A DNA stretch of 39,695 bases from Anaerolineae bacterium (lineage in GTDB: Bacteria; Chloroflexota; Anaerolineae; Promineifilales; Promineifilaceae): the NCBI GenBank assembly GCA_019637635.1, contig JAHBVI010000059.1:1-39695 (forward strand), given 5' to 3'. The notes under the pieces were generated by a model, which had not been told where the DNA came from, did not search any database, and worked only from the letters and a program-made list of their open reading frames with translations. Made by a program: the position numbers and the translations under genes. This document shows positions 16,204 through 23,972 of this stretch, one piece after another (position 1 is the first letter of the stretch; each line of letters opens with the position of its first letter).

Positions 16204-17238
16204 TCATTTGATAGCCCCAATCAGCAGGCCACGAGAAATATAACGTTCCAAAAAGATGGCGACAACGATAACCGGGATGATCATAATCAAAATCAGCACC
16301 GACATATACCACCATTGCGGGCCGCGCACGGCGTTTTGGGCGGCAATGACGTAGGGCAGCGTTTGCGCTTTGGCGCTGGACAGGAAGAGAGCCAGCAGAT
16401 ATTCATTCCAGGTGAAGACCAGCACAAAGAGAAAGGTGGCCACCAGGCCAGGTACCGAGAGTGGCAAGACGATTTTGGTAAAGATACGAAAGCGTGAAGC
16501 GCCGTCAATAGCCGCACATTCTTCCAGTTCGATGGGAATCGTCAGAAAGTAATCGCGCATGAGCCAGACGACAATGGGCAGGTTAATGGTGACGTAGGTG
16601 ATAATCAGGGCGGTGCGGGTGTCAAGTAGCCGCAACTGGAGAAAAAGCACGTAGATAGGGATGATAACGGCAATCGGCGGCAGGATGCGCTGCGAGATCA
16701 TCCAGAAGGCAATGTCATCATTGCCCAGGGCGCGGCGAAAACGACGGCCGATCGTGGTCAGCAGCACCACAAACAGGGCAAAGGCCGCCAGGAGCGCTAA
16801 TTGCCAGGGTACCCCCAGGGAGATGGCAAAGGTAGCCAGCGCCAGGCAGCCGATAAAAGAGGCAATGCCCCCCACACGCGGTTGATATTTGAAGCGAGCC
16901 AGGGCATAGGCGCTGGCCGAGCCAATGATCAGCGCCAGGAGCGCGCTGGTGGGGCCAACAATGAGGGTGTTGGTGTAGGTACGGGTGGTATCGTGGCTCA
17001 GGTCGCCTAGTAGAATGTAATACCAGGGTTCGCTGGTTGGCTTAAAGTCTACGAAGGGCACGTAGAATGGGCCTTGATGAACCTGGATGGGGCTTTTTAA
17101 GGAGGTGACAAAAAGCCAGTAGAGGGGAAAAAGGACCACCAGCGTCCAGATACCCAGAATAATATAAGAAGCCAGCGTCCCGGCCGGTGAGGGCTTAAAC
17201 GTTGAGCGGCGGTGGAAAAATCGGGAATGGTAGCTCAT
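16204..17238 (-). CDS. ABC sugar transporter permease (MalG/UgpE type)
   Basis: The 344-residue inner-membrane protein has about six or more hydrophobic segments and the EAA-loop signature EECAAIDGASRFRIFTKIVL (about residues 235-255) that docks onto the ATPase. It belongs to the carbohydrate-uptake CUT1 permease group. Its ATG overlaps the stop of the upstream permease as ATGA (17235-17238), which implies translational coupling. An extra stretch around residues 110-165, with several hydrophobic segments, makes it longer than typical MalG-type permeases (about 280). Confidence 0.9.
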   Translation of the reverse strand: MSYHSRFFHRRSTFKPSPAGTLASYIILGIWTLVVLFPLYWLFVTSLKSPIQVHQGPFYVPFVDFKPTSEPWYYILLGDLSHDTTRTYTNTLIVGPTSALLALIIGSASAYALARFKYQPRVGGIASFIGCLALATFAISLGVPWQLALLAAFALFVVLLTTIGRRFRRALGNDDIAFWMISQRILPPIAVIIPIYVLFLQLRLLDTRTALIITYVTINLPIVVWLMRDYFLTIPIELEECAAIDGASRFRIFTKIVLPLSVPGLVATFLFVLVFTWNEYLLALFLSSAKAQTLPYVIAAQNAVRGPQWWYMSVLILIMIIPVIVVAIFLERYISRGLLIGAIK

Positions 17239-18404
17239 AGTCTGGTTATGGCGCGTTGCCGGATCAGGTGAACAAATACCAGGGCGAAGAAGGTGACAAT
17301 AAATAAAAGCATATAAGCCAGCGCGGCCGAATTACCCAGGTCAAAGGCGCGCCAGGAGATAAAGGCGTGCAGGGTCAGCGACTCGGTGGCCGTACCGGGG
17401 CCGCCATTGGTCATGACGTTGGGCAGGTCAACGATTTTGAAGGCTTCGATCATGCGAATCAGCAAGAGGGTGAGGCTGATGGGCAGGATGGCCGGCCAGG
17501 TAATGTGGCGGAAAATTTGCCAGGGGGTGGCCCCATCTACCGTAGCCGCCTCCACCACGTCTACGGGCTGGCTCTCCAGGGCCGCCAGCAAAACGATAAA
17601 CATGAAAGGCGTCCATTGCCAGGTGTCGGCCAGGATAATGGCCAGCCGCGCCCCCCAGGGGTTGGTGACCCATGAGAGGTCGGCCAGGCCCAGGGCCAGC
17701 CAGATGGGTACCAGCGGCCCTTTGCCGGTGTCGGTGATCATGCGGAACATGTAGGCGACGCCGACGGGGGTGATCATCATGGGTAAGAGAAAGACCACGC
17801 GGAAGAAGCGGCGGCCTTTGAGGTCCTGGACGGTTAGCAGCGCCAGCCCCAATCCCAGGATGAATTGGAGGACGATACCGGCGAAGACGTAGAGCAGGGT
17901 AACACCGAGGCTGCCGGGCCGTCCGCCGGGCGTCAGGGTGCGCAGCAAAACCCATGCCAGGGCGGCAGAGCATATAATGAAAAGGAGCCGCCCCATGACG
18001 CCGCTGAAGGAGAGACGGCCGTCGCGCAAATAGCGGCGCAAATAGCGTATGAAAAAGAGCAGAAGGGCAATGATAACGGCCGTCAGAATAATCCAATGCA
18101 CGGCCGTTGTCGGCGCCAGGACGCCCAGAAAACGGCTTTGCTCTTTGCCAGACAGCAGCGCCTTGTAGTTATCCAGGCCGATAAATTCCAGGTCAAAGCC
18201 ACCGCGCGTAAATTTGAAGCGGCTTAAGGAGAGATACAGGGAGAAAAGTAACGGGAAGATGGACAAAAAGAGCAAAGCGAGGACGGCCGGCATCACAAAA
18301 ACTTGCCTGGCCCACCAGTCGGCCAACGCAAACGGCCGGGTTTTGGGAGATTTGCTGCCTGCTTTAGCCATTAGCCAGTTGATCGGTTTACGCTCCACTT
18401 CCAT
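17235..18404 (-). CDS. ABC sugar transporter permease (MalF/UgpA type)
   Basis: The 389-residue inner-membrane permease has the EAA-loop VDVVEAATVDGATPWQIFRH (about residues 285-305) and a PNVMTNGGPGTATESL stretch typical of CUT1 permeases. It is longer than the usual 300 residues because of an insertion with additional hydrophobic segments (about residues 100-170), similar in style to its partner. The two permeases and the lipoprotein form an importer, presumably for L-fucose or a fucose-containing glycan fragment. No ATP-binding subunit is encoded in the window, so a shared MsmK/UgpC-type ATPase is likely. Confidence 0.9.
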   Translation of the reverse strand: MEVERKPINWLMAKAGSKSPKTRPFALADWWARQVFVMPAVLALLFLSIFPLLFSLYLSLSRFKFTRGGFDLEFIGLDNYKALLSGKEQSRFLGVLAPTTAVHWIILTAVIIALLLFFIRYLRRYLRDGRLSFSGVMGRLLFIICSAALAWVLLRTLTPGGRPGSLGVTLLYVFAGIVLQFILGLGLALLTVQDLKGRRFFRVVFLLPMMITPVGVAYMFRMITDTGKGPLVPIWLALGLADLSWVTNPWGARLAIILADTWQWTPFMFIVLLAALESQPVDVVEAATVDGATPWQIFRHITWPAILPISLTLLLIRMIEAFKIVDLPNVMTNGGPGTATESLTLHAFISWRAFDLGNSAALAYMLLFIVTFFALVFVHLIRQRAITRL

Positions 18405-18419
18405 TTTTACTTTCCTGGT

Positions 18420-18467
18420 TTGTAGTAACCACTTTAGCCGGTCTCCCCGCTAAAGCGGTTACTACAA
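18420..18467. repeat. 19-bp inverted repeat between lipoprotein and permease genes
   Basis: Arms 18420-18438 and 18449-18467 pair with one mismatch around a 10-base loop. In the minus-strand RNA the mismatch becomes a G-U pair. It could reduce read-through from the lipoprotein gene to the permeases. Confidence 0.7.
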
Positions 18468-18481
18468 ACCTCTGAGTCAGT

Positions 18482-20128
18482 CTACTGGGAAGCGCCGATG
18501 GTGGCAAGGTAAGCGCCGTGTTGTGCTTCGCGTCCCTGCTCGTCGCTAATGGCCTGCCAGGCGTCAAAAATAGCCTGGGCCGCCTGGTCGGTGTCTAATT
18601 CGCCGGCCAGGTATTGGGACAGGATGCGGTCCAGTTCCACCTGCTGATATTGCTGGTTGCCGGGAATCCGTAAATCCAGAACCATGTTGGGGCTGTTGAG
18701 GCTGTCTTCAATAGCGCCCAGGTAATTGGCGGCTTCCTCCGGGCTAAAGCCGGCTTCAACCCAGGGCTGGCGGTTCAGGAATTGGGAGATACGGTATGGA
18801 TTGTAGCCGGTGGCGCCAATCGTCACGTCCTTGTTGGCCTGGGCGGGCGCGGCCATATAGGAGAAGAAGGCGTAGGTGGCCTCTTGAACGGCCGGGTCAG
18901 CGCTGGCGTTGACCGCTCCGGCCCAGCCACCAAAAGAGGCGTAAGGGGCGTAGTTGACGCCGCCCACAGCATAGGGGCAGGTCTCTTCATTACAGTCCAC
19001 CAGTTCGCCGGTTGTGCGGTCAAGTACCTGGCGTGAGCCAGGAGTAATGCTGGAGCCGGTGATGCCTTTGACCGAGGAGTTTGCCGGATCGAGGGCCAGT
19101 GTGCCGATGTCGCCCCAGTCCAGGGCGAGGGCGCAGCGGCCAGATAGAAACAGGCCACGAATGTCGCCCAGGCCCAGATTTATCTCATCCGGTGGGCCAA
19201 ATTCGGTTGAGTCCCGGTAGACTTCCAGGGCACGTTTGAAGGCAGCGTTGTTGACTAATGGATCAAAGGTTTCCAGGTCGAAAAAGACGCCTTGAGATGT
19301 TCCCTGGCTTTGCAGATAGGGGGAAGCGATGGTGAAAATCCACCAGTACGCCTGCTGGGCGCGTGCCTTACTGATGCAGGAACCATAATCAGGCGTGCCA
19401 TCGCCATTCAAGTCCTGACCGTCAAAGGTCTCGGCGGCGGCCAGGTAATCGTCCCAGGTCTTGGGAGGTTCCAGGCCAGCTTCTGCAAACAAGTCAGTTC
19501 GGTAGTACATCATATGGAAGTCACCATCAAGGGGAATACTGTAAACCCGCCCCTGATAGGAGTTAAACTCACGGAAGAAGGGGGCCACGTCTTGCCAGTT
19601 TAACTCCGCGTCGGCATTGGCCCAATCCGTCAGGTCGGCCAGATAACCGGCCGGAGCAAAGTCCACAATCCACTGCGGGGCAAAGAGGAAACCATCAAAG
19701 CTGTTGGTTCCGGTCGCCAGGTCGGTTAAGGCTCTTTGATACAGATCACTGTTGGGCACGGTGACGACGTTAACGGTAGCCCCGGTCAACCTGTTGAAGT
19801 CTGGGGCGCGCCGCTGCAAGGGTTCGGCCACCTGGGGGCCAACAAAGGTGAGAATGTTAACTTCGATCCCTTCAAAGGGACGGCTTTCTGCGGCTGGTAC
19901 TTCAACCGGTACCTCAACCACACGGGTCACTTCCACCTGCTCGGTAACGATTTGCTCCTCCCCGGCGACCTCAACGATGCGGGTTACTTCTACTTGCTCG
20001 GTTACTACCTGCGTTTCGGTAACAACCCGCGTTACTTCAACGGTCTGCGTTTCAGGCGTGCAGGCAAACAAAAAGAGCAGCGCCATCAGTAATGCCAACA
20101 ATGCAATTTTTTTCTGGTTGTGAGCCAT
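18482..20128 (-). CDS. ABC transporter sugar-binding lipoprotein
   Basis: The 548-residue protein has a signal peptide with lipobox LFAC (Cys23) and then a linker of repeated VEVTRVV / VVTEQ units (residues 28-80). A family-1 extracellular solute-binding domain follows (about 85-530: GIEVNILTFVGPQVAEPL ... YRTDLFAEAGLEPPKTWDDYL). It captures substrate outside the membrane for the two permeases. The repeated linker is typical of Chloroflexota binding proteins and probably spaces the domain from the membrane. GAGGAGG lies 9 bases before the ATG. It contains no ACGGCCGT site, unlike most genes of similar size here. Confidence 0.9.
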   Translation of the reverse strand: MAHNQKKIALLALLMALLFLFACTPETQTVEVTRVVTETQVVTEQVEVTRIVEVAGEEQIVTEQVEVTRVVEVPVEVPAAESRPFEGIEVNILTFVGPQVAEPLQRRAPDFNRLTGATVNVVTVPNSDLYQRALTDLATGTNSFDGFLFAPQWIVDFAPAGYLADLTDWANADAELNWQDVAPFFREFNSYQGRVYSIPLDGDFHMMYYRTDLFAEAGLEPPKTWDDYLAAAETFDGQDLNGDGTPDYGSCISKARAQQAYWWIFTIASPYLQSQGTSQGVFFDLETFDPLVNNAAFKRALEVYRDSTEFGPPDEINLGLGDIRGLFLSGRCALALDWGDIGTLALDPANSSVKGITGSSITPGSRQVLDRTTGELVDCNEETCPYAVGGVNYAPYASFGGWAGAVNASADPAVQEATYAFFSYMAAPAQANKDVTIGATGYNPYRISQFLNRQPWVEAGFSPEEAANYLGAIEDSLNSPNMVLDLRIPGNQQYQQVELDRILSQYLAGELDTDQAAQAIFDAWQAISDEQGREAQHGAYLATIGASQ

Positions 20129-20240
20129 TAGATATTCCTCCTCTATAACAGTGAGCGGTCATGTATAAATTAAGCGGTGAGTGCTATCGGTTTTTTTGTT
20201 CATTGTCTTGGGCTATGGCCCATCACGCCTCCTTCGTGAA

Positions 20241-20317
20241 CAGTAAGCAGTGAACGGTAAGCAGTAAGCAGTCAAGCTCATGCTGCTCACTGTTTACTGC
20301 TCACCGCTCACCGCTCA
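20241..20317. repeat. CAGTAAGCAGT / ACTGCTTACTG-type word array with long imperfect hairpin
   Basis: Left words (CAGTAAGCAGTGAACGGTAA) are followed by inverted variants (CTGTTTACTGCTCACCGCTC). It lies between the stop of the GntR regulator and the lipoprotein gene. Confidence 0.6.
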
Positions 20318-21036
20318 CCCTCATTCATTTCCGCCAGCCGTTTTAGTTTTTCTTCGACATTTTCCAGGTGGGCGAGCATGGCGGCGCGGGCGGCGACCGG
20401 GTCGCGGTTAGCCAGGGCGTCCACGATGCGTTGGTGATCGGCCGTGCTTTGTTCGGTAACACCGGGCAGATGACCGGTGCGGCGGCGGCTGGCCAGACCC
20501 AATTGGTGAATGGATTCCATCAGACGGAGCAAGATAGGGTTACGCGCTGCCCTGGTAATCTGGGTATGTAGTTCCAGATCGGCAAGGAGGAATAGCTCCG
20601 GGTCGTGCATACTCTGGATAGACTCTTCCAGACATGCCTGTAGCTCAGTGATCTCGTCGTCGGTAATACGTTGCGCCGCCAGTTCGATAATGCCTGTTTC
20701 GACAATTTTGCGGGCGTCGAACAGGTCGAGAATGGCGGTATCGCTGAGAGAAAAGACAAAATCGAGGTGTTGTACCAGTTGCGCCGTTTCTAGCTCGGTG
20801 ACATAAGCGCCGGCGCCCTGGCGAATCTCGATGACGTTCATCATGGCCAGGGCACGCAGGGCTTCGCGCAGGGCCGGCCGGCCGACGTTCATCATGGCCG
20901 CCAGTTCTCGTTCGGCCGGCAGTTTGTCGCCCGGCCGTAACTGGCGCTCTTTAATCATGTGCAAGATGCGTTCGGCAATCTGCTCTGGCAGGGCGGCCCG
21001 CTCAACGGTACCAAAATCTGTTGCTAAGTTGGTCAT
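20308..21036 (-). CDS. GntR/FadR-family transcriptional regulator of the fucose locus
   Basis: The 242-residue protein has an N-terminal winged helix (about residues 12-80: EQIAERILHMIKERQLRPGDKLPAERELAAMM ... GRPALREALRAL) and an all-helical FCD ligand domain (about 95-230) with an acidic and histidine-rich metal pocket typical of FadR-type sensors. It is the first gene of the co-directional catabolic locus, so it probably represses it and senses a pathway acid such as fuconate or its keto-derivative. A near-ideal FadR-type operator lies 31 bases upstream of its start codon. Confidence 0.9.
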   Translation of the reverse strand: MTNLATDFGTVERAALPEQIAERILHMIKERQLRPGDKLPAERELAAMMNVGRPALREALRALAMMNVIEIRQGAGAYVTELETAQLVQHLDFVFSLSDTAILDLFDARKIVETGIIELAAQRITDDEITELQACLEESIQSMHDPELFLLADLELHTQITRAARNPILLRLMESIHQLGLASRRRTGHLPGVTEQSTADHQRIVDALANRDPVAARAAMLAHLENVEEKLKRLAEMNEGER

Positions 21037-21050
21037 TTTTCAAGACTCAT

Positions 21051-21085
21051 TGGTAATATAGTAAGGTGGTAAGACCACTTTACCA
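21051..21085 (-). promoter_or_regulatory. FadR-type operator upstream of the GntR regulator
   Basis: The core TGGTAAGACCA (21067-21077) is an exact match to the TGGT-N3-ACCA pattern bound by FadR-subfamily regulators. It is extended to TAAGGTGGT / ACCACTTTA (one mismatch). A second, wider inverted pair TGGTAA (21051-21056) / TTACCA (21080-21085) encloses it. Confidence 0.7.
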
Positions 21086-21242
21086 GATATTAGCAAAACG
21101 GGGCCTGTTTGTCAATTGTTTCTGCAAACAAACTGCCATTGCTTGCGCCGGGTGATGATTCAGCCGCTTGCTGGCGAATAGCCGAATTGCGGCTGCCTGA
21201 AGATAAAGATAAACTAGCCAATGGGAGGAACTAAGATGCCCA

Positions 21243-21962
21243 ATGTTATCTCTGGATGAGCAGAATGCGTGGCGGGAGCAATACAGACAACGGCGGCCAG
21301 GGTGGCGGCCGGCGACGGAGGTGTATGCGGCGCTGGTACGGGAGCAGCTACGGCCGTCTACCCTTCTGCTTGATCTTGGCTGTGGGCGCGGTGGGTTGGT
21401 GGAGCAACTTGACCACCCGCTGCCGCAAATGGTGGGGGTGGACCCGGACTGGCTCTCTCTCCATGAGCATCGCCTGAATTTGCCGCGTGTGGCGGCCCAG
21501 AGTGAATGGCTGCCTTTTCAAGGTTGCTCGTTTGACCTGGTGTTTGCCAGTTGGGTGTTGGAGCATCTGGCGGAACCGGCGCGGGTGTTCACGGCCGTGT
21601 CCCATACCCTTAAACCCGGCGGCGCATTTGTGTTTATTACCCCCAACGGCCGTCACCCGCTCACCGCTTTCAATCGCGCCCTGGGGCGGGCCGGGCGGGG
21701 GCAGGGGCGGCTGGTGGATTGGCTGTACGGCCGTGCCCCTGATGACACCTTTCCCACCTTTTACCGCGCCAATGCGCCATCTCAAATTGAAGAATTATGT
21801 CAACAAAGCAACCTGGCGCTGGAACTGTTGCACCTGATTCCTGATCCAACTTATCTGGCCTTTAACCCCGCCATGTTCCGGCTGATGTGTTGGCTTGAAG
21901 AGCGTTTGCCCATTTCGCGCAAATTACATCTGGTTGGTCTGGCGCGTCGCCCGTACAATTAA
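21243..21962 (+). CDS. Class I SAM-dependent methyltransferase
   Basis: The 239-residue protein has the SAM-binding motif I LLDLGCGRGGL (about residues 41-51), an acidic residue at the end of beta-2 (VGVDPDW), motif with FDLVFASWVLEHL (about 97-110) and a post-motif LKPGGAFVFITPN (about 122-135). It belongs to the UbiE/Methyltransf_11 group; the substrate is unknown. GGAGG at 21224-21228 is 14 bases from this ATG. It is better placed (7 bases) for another ATG at 21236, which opens a 7-codon ORF in a different frame. The following membrane-protein gene starts 6 bases after the stop and is probably co-translated. Confidence 0.85.
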   Translation: MLSLDEQNAWREQYRQRRPGWRPATEVYAALVREQLRPSTLLLDLGCGRGGLVEQLDHPLPQMVGVDPDWLSLHEHRLNLPRVAAQSEWLPFQGCSFDLVFASWVLEHLAEPARVFTAVSHTLKPGGAFVFITPNGRHPLTAFNRALGRAGRGQGRLVDWLYGRAPDDTFPTFYRANAPSQIEELCQQSNLALELLHLIPDPTYLAFNPAMFRLMCWLEERLPISRKLHLVGLARRPYN

Positions 21963-21967
21963 CCCCT

Positions 21968-22678
21968 ATGCACAATTTGTCATTACCGAAACGACTGTAT
22001 TATGCCTATCTAGGCTGGGCGTTTGCCATGACTTTCCGCACCACGCGGCGGCAATTTTTAGGGTATGCCATCAGCAGTTGGTTCAAATTCACGGCCGTGA
22101 TGTTATTTATCACCACACTGATTTTCCGGTTGGGCCAGCCCATGCTGACCCTGACGCTGCTGCTGGTGGTCTGGGTTTATTTTTCTTATTGGCGGGCGGC
22201 CAAATTGGGGTATTGCCGTTTTGTACCGGATGACAGCCTGGCCCTTCCCCCTGATAGTTCCCCATTGCCACCCAACCACCATGTGCCGTTGTATGCCACC
22301 GGCGTCTTTGCGGTGGTAGACCGGGAACAATCGGTGCTGCTGCGCCCCGCCGAATACTGGCTTACCGGCAATGGGGAACATGGTGTCATAGTCAACGAGT
22401 ATGACAAGAAGTATCTGTACCAGTTTTTCCGGGCGGAGACGTTGCGGGCGGTGCAGGCCGGCTGGATGATTTTTGGCCGACGGCCGTTGCGCGCCCTGGC
22501 TATCACCTTTTTACCCACCTGGGGGCCAGATTATGCCGACGATGTGGTCACTTACATGGTCGGCGGCGGCGTCAATCAAAACCACAAAGGCAAAGGGCGC
22601 ACGATTTATTTTGCTTTTGAGGATACGGCCGTTGAACACCAGGTGTGGCAGACGCTCAAGAATGTGTCAGGTGGTTAG
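21968..22678 (+). CDS. Membrane protein of unknown function
   Basis: I do not recognise the family. The 236-residue protein has two hydrophobic segments near residues 38-72 (FKFTAVMLFITTLIF and LTLTLLLVVWVYFSYW). A soluble C-terminal region of about 160 residues follows, with YATGVFAVVDREQSVLLRPAEYW and conserved-looking aromatic and glycine residues. It lacks a signal peptide and known motifs. It starts 6 bases after the methyltransferase stop, which suggests coupled expression and possibly a shared pathway. Confidence 0.7.
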   Translation: MHNLSLPKRLYYAYLGWAFAMTFRTTRRQFLGYAISSWFKFTAVMLFITTLIFRLGQPMLTLTLLLVVWVYFSYWRAAKLGYCRFVPDDSLALPPDSSPLPPNHHVPLYATGVFAVVDREQSVLLRPAEYWLTGNGEHGVIVNEYDKKYLYQFFRAETLRAVQAGWMIFGRRPLRALAITFLPTWGPDYADDVVTYMVGGGVNQNHKGKGRTIYFAFEDTAVEHQVWQTLKNVSGG

Positions 22679-22694
22679 GTGTCAGGTGTCAGGT

Positions 22695-22848
22695 CAGCAA
22701 TTCTCAGTTTGATTTGCGGCGGCAGATAAATCTGCACCAACAGAAGGCAAAGCCGACCTTCGTCGGCTGGAAATAGTCGGCGAAGGCCGACTTTGTTTTT
22801 TGTTGACGCGATTTTAATCGCCGGATTTTGCCAAACTGAGAATTGCTG
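22695..22848. repeat. Nested inverted-repeat element (154 bp)
   Basis: Outer arms CAGCAATTCTCAGTTTG (22695-22711) and its exact complement (22832-22848) are 17 bp. Inside lies a second inverted pair: AAAGCCGACCTTCGTCGGCT faces TAGTCGGCGAAGGCCGACTT. Flanking words GTGTCAGGTGTCAGG (from 22679) and their complements (to about 22883) add an outermost layer. It lies between convergent genes. It has no transposase and looks like a small non-autonomous element or composite terminator. Confidence 0.7.
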
Positions 22849-22895
22849 GTGTCAGGTGTACTCGCTTGACACCTGACACCTGATTACTTGACACG

Positions 22896-23507
22896 CTATG
22901 GCATTGGCGTGGCCTCTGGTATGGTGGTGGGGGCGGGCGTCAGGCTCAGGAGAACGGTACTCAATCCACTGATAAACTCATTCAGCGTATCGGAGGCGTT
23001 GCCGGCGCTGGCAATGCGGGTTTCCAGGTATACGGCCGTCACCCGCAGGGCGGCCATATCGGCTTCGGCCGTAGCCATCGTCTCGTTCATCCGGTTGGTG
23101 GCCTTGTCCATGGCATAGATGGCTGTGGCCTGTTCGGCAGCCAACGCCTCGCGCGTAGCAATTTCGCTATTCAACTGCATCCGCAAGGTCACGTTGGCGT
23201 CATTGTAGGCGAGCAGGCCATTATTCATCCAGGCCAACAGCGCCAGCGTCAGCGCCGCCCCCACGATGGCCCCCAAAGCCGCGCCAAAAATAATGGAAAA
23301 ACAACCGCGCCGCATGGCGCGTTCTTCATAGGCCGGGTCACGCGCCGGCGCGGTGGGGGCGGCTGCTGCCGGGCGCGATGGTGATGATGACCGTGCAGTG
23401 GTAGACGCAGGCGGTGCGGCTGCGGGCACCGGGGCGGATGAAGGGCTGGTACTTTCGGAGGATGGAGTGGGGGGAACGGCCGTTTTATTTTCTGTTTCTT
23501 CTGTCAT
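22896..23507 (-). CDS. Membrane-anchored coiled-coil protein of unknown function
   Basis: The 203-residue protein is not a recognised family. Residues 1-60 are low-complexity Ser/Pro/Ala/Thr. A basic stretch (EERAMRRGCFS) and one membrane helix follow (about 70-95, rich in Gly/Ala). The next part is a helical, Ala/Met/Glu-rich region (about 100-165) that could form a coiled coil, and the end is Thr/Pro-rich. Composition is unlike its neighbours, which is usual for such anchors. The small size and low complexity mean function cannot be inferred from sequence. Confidence 0.6.
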   Translation of the reverse strand: MTEETENKTAVPPTPSSESTSPSSAPVPAAAPPASTTARSSSPSRPAAAAPTAPARDPAYEERAMRRGCFSIIFGAALGAIVGAALTLALLAWMNNGLLAYNDANVTLRMQLNSEIATREALAAEQATAIYAMDKATNRMNETMATAEADMAALRVTAVYLETRIASAGNASDTLNEFISGLSTVLLSLTPAPTTIPEATPMP

Positions 23508-23545
23508 AGGATTATCACCTTGTTGGATTTTAGCCGGAAATGGGC

Positions 23546-23574
23546 TTGACGCTCCAATTTCTCTGTGCTACCCT
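23546..23574 (+). promoter_or_regulatory. Candidate promoter of the leader upstream of leuS
   Basis: TTGACG (23546-23551), 17 bases, then TACCCT (23569-23574). The -35 box matches 5 of 6 and the -10 box 3 of 6. Transcription would start near 23581 and pass through the small leucine-rich ORF into the terminator at 23761-23797. Confidence 0.35.
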
Positions 23575-23621
23575 CCTGCTACGTTGGCAATCAGGCATGG
23601 TTGCAGACAGGGTTAATTATC

Positions 23622-23735
23622 ATGGAACATTTGTTAGCTGACCACCAATCGCTTGTTTTATCTGGCCTCTTATTACCCGGCGCAGATAACGGCTGCTCGT
23701 GCAGCTGCTGGAGCAATTCGCCCAGGTCGGCTTAA
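23622..23735 (+). CDS. Leucine-rich small ORF, possible leader peptide of leuS
   Basis: The 37-codon ORF starts MEHLLADHQSLVLSGLLLPG. Seven of its first 18 codons are leucine, four of them TTA, which is scarce in the surrounding high-GC genes. It has a weak CAGGG about 11 bases upstream. It lies between a candidate promoter (23546) and a strong terminator (23761-23797), in the 0.7-kb gap upstream of leuS. This is the arrangement of a leucine-responsive attenuator. No antiterminator is obvious, so it remains a candidate. A chance ORF within a non-coding RNA is the alternative. Confidence 0.3.
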   Translation: MEHLLADHQSLVLSGLLLPGADNGCSCSCWSNSPRSA

Positions 23736-23760
23736 CGTTATCCTTTTTCACCCGTTTAAT

Positions 23761-23797
23761 AAGCCACAGGCGCTCCGGCCCTGTGGCTTTTTTATTT
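23761..23797 (+). terminator. Rho-independent terminator
   Basis: AAGCCACAGG (23761-23770) and CCTGTGGCTT (23780-23789) pair perfectly around a 9-base loop. A run of T follows (TTTTTTATTTT, about 23788-23797). It is the best-formed intrinsic terminator in the window. Confidence 0.85.
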
Positions 23798-23806
23798 TGA
23801 AAGAGA

Positions 23807-23868
23807 GATCGGAGATTGGGGATTGGAGATTAAAGCATCCAATCTCTAATCTCCAATCTCTAATCTCA
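23807..23868. repeat. GAGATTGGAGATT word array forming a hairpin
   Basis: Left words GGAGATTGGGGATTGGAGAT face right words AATCTCTAATCTCCAATCTC. The family is shared with 33547-33606 and 1451-1484. Confidence 0.7.
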
Positions 23869-23892
23869 ATGGATCCAAAATCTGATGAAAGT

Positions 23893-23972
23893 GTCATTCC
23901 GAGGTCTTCCGAGGAATCCCTACAAGCCGGTCATGAGGGATTCCTCACTCCGAAGACTCCGTTCGGAATGAC
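23893..23972. repeat. GTCATTCCGA...TCGGAATGAC palindromic repeat, copy 2
   Basis: This 80-bp element shares its exact 10-base ends and inner GAGGAATCCC/GGGATTCCTC pairing with 14167-14250. The centre differs. The remaining 23973-24105 holds no gene that I can support; it contains two ACGGCCGT sites (24065, 24078). Confidence 0.8.

Noticed and set aside
23581..23797. T-box riboswitch upstream of leuS
   Set aside because: The conserved AGGGTGG-ACCGCG box and a specifier loop could not be found before the terminator.
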